Assembly: GCA_946626395.1 (NCBI GenBank) | Contig: CAMOUF010000165.1 | Span: 1 to 10,992 of the forward strand | Length of the DNA: 10,992 nt | Source: an uncultured Clostridia bacterium | Lineage (GTDB): Bacteria > Bacillota > Clostridia > Christensenellales > Aristaeellaceae | Direction: 5' to 3' | Shown here: one piece after another, positions 5,657-10,992 of the stretch | Numbering within the stretch: the stretch's first letter is position 1 | How the letters are laid out: every line of letters begins with the position of its first letter | Program-made: the position numbers and the translations under genes | Notes under the pieces: generated by a model | Told to the model about the DNA's origin: nothing | Databases searched by the model: none | Seen by the model: only the letters and a program-made list of their open reading frames with translations

Positions 5657-7146
5657 GCATGGCTTTGTGGCAGAATCTTCCCCTGCTGATGATCGTTGGC
5701 GCGCTGATGTGCGCGGCGGTTTCCTCCGTGCTGAAAGCCAAAGCGGCAAGAGCGGTGATGCTGGGTTTGTCCATCCTGGAATGCGCCGGGATGATCACCC
5801 TTTTGTATTTTACGGTAAGCCTTGGGGAGAGCTTCGTATTCCCCATGGGCGAAATTGGCGCGCCCTTTGGCAATGAGCTGCGCGTTGGGCCCGCGGAAGC
5901 GCTGGTGGGCGCGCTGCTGGCGCTGGTGATGCTGCTGGCGGTGGTGGGCGGCTTTCAGCAGTTAAAGCGGGATGTGCGGGAAAACAGGACGCCCCTGTAT
6001 GCCGCGGTGTACTGCCTGCTTTTTGCCGCCATGGTGGCCATGACCTTTACCAACGACCTGTTTACCGCCTACGTGTTCATCGAAATCTCCACTATCGCCG
6101 CCTGCGCGCTGATTTCCGCCCGGGGCCATGGGCAGCACATCTTCGCCGCCGCCCGGTACATGATCATGAACCTGCTGGGCAGCGGATTGTTTCTGCTGGG
6201 GCTGAGCATGCTGTACAGCCTGACGGGGCATTTGCTCTTTCCCCAGCTGGGCGCGGCGGTGCGGCAATTGATTTTGGAAAACCGCTATTCCATGCCCCTG
6301 TACCTTTCCTTCCTGCTGATGACCATGGGCGTGGCCATTAAGAGCGCCCTGTATCCCTTCCATACCTGGCTGCCCAGCGCTTACAGTAATTCCACGGCCG
6401 CCTCCAGCGCCATTTTGAGCAGCGTGGTATCCAAGATGTATATTTTCCTGCTCATCAAAATTTTCCTTCGGGCGGAGGGCACCGCCGTATTTGCCCGGAG
6501 GATCGACGACGTGCTGTTCCTGTTCGCTATGGTGGGCATCATCGCAGGGTCTTTGCATGCGATTGTGCAGCGGCATGTGCTGCGCATGGTGGCGTATTCC
6601 TCTGTGGCCCAGATCGGGTATATTTTTCTGGGCCTGGCCCTGGGCACCCGGGAAGGCGTGGCGGCGACGGTCTTTCATATCCTGGCCCACTCCGCCGCCA
6701 AATCCATGCTGTTTCTGGCGGGCAACGAATTAAGGAGCGTATCGGGCCAGAATGACACATTCCCCGCTTTGCGGGGCGCGGCGAAAAAAGCGCCGGTGGC
6801 CGGGCTGGCCTTTCTGGTGGGCGCTTGCTCCCTGGTGGGCGTTCCGCTGCTGGGCGGCTTTTCCAGCAAGGTGTTTCTGGCCCAGGCCGGTATCGGCATC
6901 GGCGGCTGGCGAATGTACGTAGTGTTGGCGGAAATCGTTTTGTCAACCGCTTTGAACGTGGCCTATATGCTCCGGGCCGCCCTGAACCTGTACCGGGACG
7001 GGGAAACGGATGCAAAAGAAAAGCCCGCTTCCAACTGGCCCCTGAACGCGGCGGTATCCCTGCTGATGGCGCTGACCGTTTTCCTGGGCGTATGCGGCTC
7101 CACGGTCATGGATTGGATTCAAAAGGGCATCGCCCTGTTTGTGTAA
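5653..7146 (+). CDS. mnhD: Antiporter-like subunit 1 (MnhD/MbhH-type, NuoN/M-like)
   Basis: This is a 497-residue proton-conducting transporter of the NuoL/M/N family, with about 14 predicted helices. The buried charged residues expected of an ion channel are all present: E144 in helix 5 (VFIEIS), K230 in helix 7 (GVAIKSALYPFHTWLP), K261 in helix 8 (SKMYIF), H346 and K350 (HSAAK), and K406 in helix 12 (GGFSSK). The helix 7-8 loop has SNSTAASSAILSS in place of the more usual APSPVSALLSG. It directly follows mnhC, as MrpD follows MrpC, with a 4-base overlap. It is therefore the best candidate for the true MnhD/MbhH position, and the three later paralogues are extras. An alternative start six bases downstream cannot be excluded. 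Confidence 0.9.
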   Translation: MSMALWQNLPLLMIVGALMCAAVSSVLKAKAARAVMLGLSILECAGMITLLYFTVSLGESFVFPMGEIGAPFGNELRVGPAEALVGALLALVMLLAVVGGFQQLKRDVRENRTPLYAAVYCLLFAAMVAMTFTNDLFTAYVFIEISTIAACALISARGHGQHIFAAARYMIMNLLGSGLFLLGLSMLYSLTGHLLFPQLGAAVRQLILENRYSMPLYLSFLLMTMGVAIKSALYPFHTWLPSAYSNSTAASSAILSSVVSKMYIFLLIKIFLRAEGTAVFARRIDDVLFLFAMVGIIAGSLHAIVQRHVLRMVAYSSVAQIGYIFLGLALGTREGVAATVFHILAHSAAKSMLFLAGNELRSVSGQNDTFPALRGAAKKAPVAGLAFLVGACSLVGVPLLGGFSSKVFLAQAGIGIGGWRMYVVLAEIVLSTALNVAYMLRAALNLYRDGETDAKEKPASNWPLNAAVSLLMALTVFLGVCGSTVMDWIQKGIALFV

Positions 7147-7191
7147 GCATGGATTGATCCTCGGTATTGTGAATAAAGCATGATTCGCTTT

Positions 7192-7219
7192 GAACTTAGA
7201 ACTTGGAACTTAGAACTGA
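7192..7219. repeat. Four tandem heptamers, consensus GAACTTR
   Basis: Four consecutive 7-base units lie at 7192-7198, 7199-7205, 7206-7212 and 7213-7219. The first and third are identical (GAACTTA), the second ends in G, and the fourth is GAACTGA. They lie in the only substantial gap of the operon, 28 bases before the next ATG. They could be a binding-site array, a slippage-prone spacer, or a remnant of a dispersed repeat. Confidence 0.7.
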
Positions 7220-7233
7220 AAACGTTCAACATG

Positions 7234-7239
7234 AGGAGG
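7234..7239 (+). promoter_or_regulatory. Strong ribosome binding site of antiporter-like subunit 2
   Basis: A perfect AGGAGG lies seven bases before the ATG at 7247. Unlike most genes upstream, this one is not coupled to its neighbour and has its own consensus site. Confidence 0.8.
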
Positions 7240-7246
7240 AACCCAA

Positions 7247-8701
7247 ATGACTGTATTGATGGTCCTATCCGTACTGCTGCCGATGGGTCTTGCGTGCCTG
7301 TGGCGTGGCATGAAGCTGAAGGGCGGGCAATTGAACGCCGTCACCCTGGCCACCATCGGGATCAGCGCCCTGCTGGCGGCGGCCTGCGCCCTGTTTGGGG
7401 AAGGAAACTGCCTGTCCCTGCGCTGGACGGATATGCTGGCGCTGACCCTGCGGGTGGACGGTGTGAGCCGGGTATGGCTGCTTCTGATCGCCGTGATCTG
7501 GCCGGGGGTGGGGCTGTATGCCACGGAATATCTGGAGCATGATGAGGATCCCGGCCGGTTTTTCCTGTTTTATACCGTGACCCAGGGCGTGCTGCATGCT
7601 CTGGCCATGAGCGGAAACCTGGTCACCTTCTATATGTTCTATGAGGCCATGACCCTGCTGACCGTGCCTTTGGTGCTGCACAACCGGGACAAGGAAGCGG
7701 TGGCAGCCGCCATGAAATATCTGATTTATTCCGTCATCGGCGCTTCCGCCGCCCTGATCGGCATTTTCTTTGTGGGCGCTGTGGGCGGCACCGGAGACTT
7801 TGCTTTGGGCGCATTGACGCAAGAGCAGCTTGCCGGAAAAGAGGGCCTGGCCATGGGCGTTTTCATGGCGATGCTGGTGGGCTTTGGCGTCAAGGCTGGC
7901 ATGTTCCCCCTCCACGGCTGGCTGCCCACCGCCCATCCCGTGGCCCCCGCTCCGGCCAGCGCCGTGCTCTCCGGCGTGATCACCAAGATGGGCGTGCTGG
8001 GCGTGATCCGGGTGCTGTTTTCTGTGGCGGGGGCGGAGCGTATCCGGGGCACCTGGGTGCAGTATACCCTGCTGGGGCTGACGCTGACCACCATCCTGAT
8101 GGGCTCTTTGCTGGCGCTCAAGGAAAAGAAACTGAAAAAGCGCCTGGCCTATTCCTCCGTGTCCCAGGTTTCCTATGTGCTGTTCGGCCTGTTCACCCTG
8201 ACGGAATGGGGCTTCGTGGGGGCCATCCTGCATGTGATTTTCCATTCCCTCATGAAAAATACCCTGTTCATGGCGGCGGGCTCCATCATCCATAAAACAG
8301 GAAAAACCATGGTGGGGGACATGGACGGCCTGGGCAAGCGGATGCCCTGGACCTATGCCTTTTTCACCGTGGCCTCCCTGGGTCTGGTGGGCATCCCACC
8401 CACCGGCGGCTTTATCAGCAAATGGAATTTGGCCCAGGGCGCGCTGGCCACCGGCTTCTCTTTCAGTTGGATTGGCCCCGTGGCCCTGCTGATCAGTGCC
8501 ATTCTGACGGCGGCGTATCTGTTTTCCGTGGTGATTCACGGCTGCTTCCCCGGGGAAGAAATGAAGCCGGAGCCCTCCTGCGAAGCGGGCAAAAGGATGC
8601 TGCTGCCCATGGGCGTGTATTCTTTTTTGATCGTGGGTCTGGGCATTTTCTCCGGCCCCCTGATCGCTTTCCTGGAATCGCTGGCGAAAATCCTTCTGTA
8701 A
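7247..8701 (+). CDS. Antiporter-like subunit 2 (NuoM/HyfB-like proton-conducting subunit)
   Basis: This 484-residue member of the NuoL/M/N family has about 14 helices. The channel residues are E133 in helix 5 (FYEAMTLL), K216 in helix 7 (GFGVKAGMFPLHGWLP), K247 in helix 8 (SGVITKMGV), H333 and K337 (HSLMK), and K392 in helix 12 (GGFISK). The helix 7-8 loop AHPVAPAPASAVLSG is the classical form. The channel set is complete, so it is likely to translocate H+ or Na+ as part of the complex. It begins after the 100-base gap with its own consensus ribosome binding site, and ends 18 bases before the next paralogue. Its similarity to subunit 4 in the helix 7-8 region suggests the two are close paralogues. 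The family is certain; the exact orthology (MbhH, MbsH', HyfB, NuoM) is not. Confidence 0.9.
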   Translation: MTVLMVLSVLLPMGLACLWRGMKLKGGQLNAVTLATIGISALLAAACALFGEGNCLSLRWTDMLALTLRVDGVSRVWLLLIAVIWPGVGLYATEYLEHDEDPGRFFLFYTVTQGVLHALAMSGNLVTFYMFYEAMTLLTVPLVLHNRDKEAVAAAMKYLIYSVIGASAALIGIFFVGAVGGTGDFALGALTQEQLAGKEGLAMGVFMAMLVGFGVKAGMFPLHGWLPTAHPVAPAPASAVLSGVITKMGVLGVIRVLFSVAGAERIRGTWVQYTLLGLTLTTILMGSLLALKEKKLKKRLAYSSVSQVSYVLFGLFTLTEWGFVGAILHVIFHSLMKNTLFMAAGSIIHKTGKTMVGDMDGLGKRMPWTYAFFTVASLGLVGIPPTGGFISKWNLAQGALATGFSFSWIGPVALLISAILTAAYLFSVVIHGCFPGEEMKPEPSCEAGKRMLLPMGVYSFLIVGLGIFSGPLIAFLESLAKILL

Positions 8702-8719
8702 TCAGACGAGGAGTTTATT

Positions 8720-10183
8720 ATGCTGCTGTTGTTGTTAGGGCTGTTGCCCGTGCTGCTGGGGCTTGCGCTCCTTCCGGTCAAGGATCGGCTGCTGGGGGAA
8801 ATCTGCGCGGGGGCTGCCGCCTGCGTCCAGTCCGGGCTGGTGTGCTGGCTGCTCCTTTCTGGATACGGGGAGGGGCTGACGCTGTTTTCCGTGACGGAAG
8901 ACTTCGTCTGCGCCCTCAGCTTGGACGCCGCCGGAAAGATTTATCTGGGGCTGGCGGCGCTGCTGTGGCCCGCGGCCATGCTGTACGCCTGCGAATATAT
9001 GCGCCATGAAAAGCGGGAAGGGCACTTCTTTTCCTGGTATTTGACCGCCTATGGCGCGGTGGTGCTGCTGGCGGCGGCGAAAAACCTGTTTACCCTCTAT
9101 GTGTTTTATGAACTGCTGACGCTTTGCACCGTGCCCCTGGTGTGGCACGGCCAGGATGATCCTTCCCATCGGGCGGCGGTCCAGTATATGCTGTATCTGA
9201 TTGGCGGCGCGGCAGTGGGCCTGGCCTGTGTGATGCTGGTGCCTGCCCTGGGGGGAGGACAGGGGGGGTTCCGGATGGGCGGATTGGAAACGGATGCCGC
9301 GCGCCAGGCCGGGCTTTGGCCCTTGGCGGCGCTCATGGGCTTTGTGGGCTTTGGCGCCAAGGCGGCGGTGCTGCCCCTGTCCCGGTGGCTGCCTGCGGCT
9401 TCCGTTGCGCCCACGCCGGTCACGGCACTGCTCCACGCGGTGGCCGTGGTCAACGGCGGGGTGTTTTCCATATGCAGATTGCTGTATTATATCGTTCCCC
9501 TTGACCTGCTCCGGGATACCTGGGCCCAAAGCGCGATGCTGATTCTCAGCGCCGCAACCGTGGTGTACGGCGCGGTCCGGGCCGTCAGGGAGCAGCACGT
9601 GAAGCGCCGCCTGGCCTGGTCCACGGTGAGCAACTTAAGCTATATGCTGCTGGGCCTGTCCCTGATGACGGAGGCGGGCATGGCGGCGGGGCTTGCCCAT
9701 ATGATCTTTCACAGCCTGACCAAGATCATCCTCTTTTTCTGCGCCGGGGCCGTGCTGACGCAAACGGGCCGCACGGACGTGAGGCAGATGCAGGGGCTGG
9801 GCAAAAAAATGCCTGTGACCTTTGGGGCGTTTGCCCTTTCCGGCATATCGCTGATGGGAGTGCCGCCGATGCCTGGGTTCGTAAGCAAGTATTCCTTGAT
9901 CACGGCGGCGCTCCAAAAAGGGGGAACGCTGCCTTTCCTCGGGGCCGTGGCGCTGCTGATTTCAGCGGTGCTCACCTGCGTGTATATTTGCACGGTGGCT
10001 TTTCCCGCGTTTTTTATGCCCCTGCGGCTGGAACAGGGGGAAATAGAGCCCCGTGACCCCGGCGCGTGCATGAAGGTTTCCCTGGCGGTTTGCTGCCTGC
10101 TGCTGCTTGCCGCCGTGGTCTTTGCCGGGCCGGTCATGGATTTGCTCCATGGGCTGGCGAAAGGAGGGATGGGATCGTGCTGA
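8720..10183 (+). CDS. Antiporter-like subunit 3 (NuoL/MrpA-N-terminus-like), atypical channel residues
   Basis: This 487-residue member of the NuoL/M/N family has E131 in helix 5 (FYELLTL), K214 in helix 7 (GFGAKAAVLPL), H331 and K335 (HSLTK), and K390 in helix 12 (GFVSK). It differs from its neighbours in two places. The PLHxWLP motif reads PLSRWLP, so S221 replaces the conserved histidine. Helix 8 reads ALLHAVAVVNGG, with H239 aligned by eye to the NuoL helix 8 histidine, and N245 where MrpA-like proteins have lysine and NuoL has threonine. The APTPVTALLHA loop is of the NuoL/MrpA type. It may stand in for the missing N-terminal half of MrpA, whose C-terminal domains are separate genes upstream. 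GAGGAG lies six bases before the ATG. The end overlaps the next gene by 7 bases. Confidence 0.88.
   Translation: MLLLLLGLLPVLLGLALLPVKDRLLGEICAGAAACVQSGLVCWLLLSGYGEGLTLFSVTEDFVCALSLDAAGKIYLGLAALLWPAAMLYACEYMRHEKREGHFFSWYLTAYGAVVLLAAAKNLFTLYVFYELLTLCTVPLVWHGQDDPSHRAAVQYMLYLIGGAAVGLACVMLVPALGGGQGGFRMGGLETDAARQAGLWPLAALMGFVGFGAKAAVLPLSRWLPAASVAPTPVTALLHAVAVVNGGVFSICRLLYYIVPLDLLRDTWAQSAMLILSAATVVYGAVRAVREQHVKRRLAWSTVSNLSYMLLGLSLMTEAGMAAGLAHMIFHSLTKIILFFCAGAVLTQTGRTDVRQMQGLGKKMPVTFGAFALSGISLMGVPPMPGFVSKYSLITAALQKGGTLPFLGAVALLISAVLTCVYICTVAFPAFFMPLRLEQGEIEPRDPGACMKVSLAVCCLLLLAAVVFAGPVMDLLHGLAKGGMGSC
10162..10167 (+). promoter_or_regulatory. Ribosome binding site of antiporter-like subunit 4
   Basis: AGGAGG inside the end of the preceding gene lies nine bases before the GTG at 10177-10179. 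It supports this non-ATG start. Confidence 0.65.
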
Positions 10184-10992
10184 TTGTATCGCTGCTTTTG
10201 CTGCCGCTGCTGGGGGCTGTGGTGTCGCCGCTGCTGGGGAAAATCAAAGGCGGCTTGCGGGAACTGTTTCTGCGGCTGTTTACCCTTTTCCAGCTGGGCC
10301 TTTCCCTGTGGCTGTGCTGGAAGGTATGGATGGGGGAAGAATGCTTCCTTTTGGCCCCGGGGCTGCTGGGCTTGGGCCTTTCCTTTCGGGTGGATTTTCT
10401 CCGGGCGACGTATACGGCCCTGGCCGCGTTCATGTGGGCCCTGGCCTGCCAGTTTTCTCTGGAATACTTTTTGGGCCACGGAGCCAACCGGGGCCGTTAT
10501 GCCTGCTTTACCCTGATCACCCTCTGCGGCGTGACGGGGGTATTCCTGTCCGACGATCTGTATACCGCTTTCGTATTCTTTGAAATTATGTCCATCGCCT
10601 CCTACGCCTGGGTGGCCCATGAAGAAACGCCCGGAGCCATGCGGGCTGGTCAGACCTATCTGGGCGTGTCCGTGGCCTGCGGCATGGTGACGCTGATGGG
10701 CATGTTTCTGACCTGGAAGGAAATCGGCAGCATGAGCTTTGCCGCCTTGCGGGAGCACAGCGGCGATCCGCGCCTCGTTCTGCCCGCCTGCCTCATGCTG
10801 GTGGGCTACTGCGCCAAGGCGGGCATGGTTCCCTTGCATATTTGGCTGCCCAAGGCCCATCCCGTGGCGCCCGCGCCTGCCAGCGCCCTTTTGTCCGGTA
10901 TGCTTACCAAGACGGGCCTGTTCGGCGTCATCGCCATCGGCATGAACCTGATGGGGAAAAGCCGGGTGTTTGGCCATGTGATGCTGGCCCTG
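10177..10992 (+). CDS. Antiporter-like subunit 4 (HyfB/NuoL-M-like), C-terminus beyond the window
   Basis: The first 272 residues of a fourth NuoL/M/N-type subunit are visible, with the frame open to the end of the window. Residues seen are E136 in helix 5 (VFFEIMSI), K214 in helix 7 (YCAKAGMVPLHIWLP, with H221), K226, and K245 in helix 8 (SGMLTKTG). The classical loop AHPVAPAPASALLSG lies at 227-241. The set visible so far is complete, and the helix 12 lysine would lie beyond the edge. The GTG start has AGGAGG nine bases upstream and overlaps the preceding stop by 7 bases, which points to coupled translation. The helix 7-8 region is nearly the same as in subunit 2 and resembles hydrogenase-4 subunit B. 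If the gene is of that type, redox-module genes might follow, but nothing here shows it. Confidence 0.85.
   Translation, partial: MLIVSLLLLPLLGAVVSPLLGKIKGGLRELFLRLFTLFQLGLSLWLCWKVWMGEECFLLAPGLLGLGLSFRVDFLRATYTALAAFMWALACQFSLEYFLGHGANRGRYACFTLITLCGVTGVFLSDDLYTAFVFFEIMSIASYAWVAHEETPGAMRAGQTYLGVSVACGMVTLMGMFLTWKEIGSMSFAALREHSGDPRLVLPACLMLVGYCAKAGMVPLHIWLPKAHPVAPAPASALLSGMLTKTGLFGVIAIGMNLMGKSRVFGHVMLAL

Noticed and set aside
7147..7246. Internal promoter or terminator in the gap before antiporter subunit 2
   Set aside because: TTGATC at 7154-7159 has no -10 box at 16-18 bases, and no GC-rich hairpin with a T-tract is present.
7265..8539. Long minus-strand open frame rich in His, Gln and Gly
   Set aside because: It is the antisense of antiporter-like subunit 2, whose motifs are unmistakable. 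Its composition is that expected from a GC-rich membrane gene read backwards, and it has no family motif.
9709..10977. Long minus-strand open frame of about 420 codons
   Set aside because: It lies opposite the end of antiporter-like subunit 3 and most of subunit 4, and crosses their junction. Its composition is low-complexity and no domain is recognisable.
1..10992. CRISPR arrays, tRNA or rRNA genes, insertion sequences
   Set aside because: No regularly spaced repeats, tRNA-like cloverleaf, rRNA segments, transposase motifs or terminal inverted repeats were seen.

Overview
The window looks like chromosomal DNA of an anaerobic Gram-positive bacterium of the Clostridia type (Bacillota). The reasons are GC-rich coding sequence set against an AT-rich regulatory gap, strong AGGAGG-type ribosome binding sites before most genes, a lipoprotein-type ApbE, and a NusG-domain-II protein beside ApbE and an RnfG-like flavoprotein. 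The species cannot be told from the sequence. No mobile element, CRISPR array, tRNA or rRNA was seen.

The layout is two divergent operons around an AT-rich intergenic region (about 2549-3012). The minus-strand operon runs leftwards: apbE (FAD:protein FMN transferase, lipoprotein), a small membrane-anchored NusG-domain-II protein with four cysteines, and an RnfG/NqrC-like FMN-binding protein that leaves the window. It has a textbook sigma-A promoter (2627-2655), a possible leader hairpin, and a cluster of three hairpins between its second and third genes. ApbE attaches FMN covalently to threonines in proteins of exactly the RnfG type, so maturase and substrate sit in one transcript.

The plus-strand operon encodes the membrane arm of an Mrp/Mbh/complex-I-like ion pump: MnhE, MnhF, MnhG, an MbhD-like DUF4040 subunit, a fused MbhE-MnhB subunit, MnhC (NuoK-like), and then four consecutive large NuoL/M/N-type antiporter-like subunits, the last cut by the window end. 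The order E-F-G-MbhD-MbhE/B-C-D matches membrane-bound hydrogenase (MBH) and MBS loci rather than ordinary mrpABCDEFG operons. There is no full-length MrpA. Most genes overlap by 1-20 bases, implying translational coupling. The one real break is a 100-base gap (7147-7246) that carries four tandem heptamers and separates the Mrp-like block from the three extra antiporter subunits.

Taken together, the window shows a flavin-based electron-transfer locus (probably Rnf or a related system) back to back with a large multi-antiporter module. A Na+/H+ gradient is the likely link between them. Whether a hydrogenase or other redox module follows the fourth antiporter gene cannot be seen here, and that is the most important open question.
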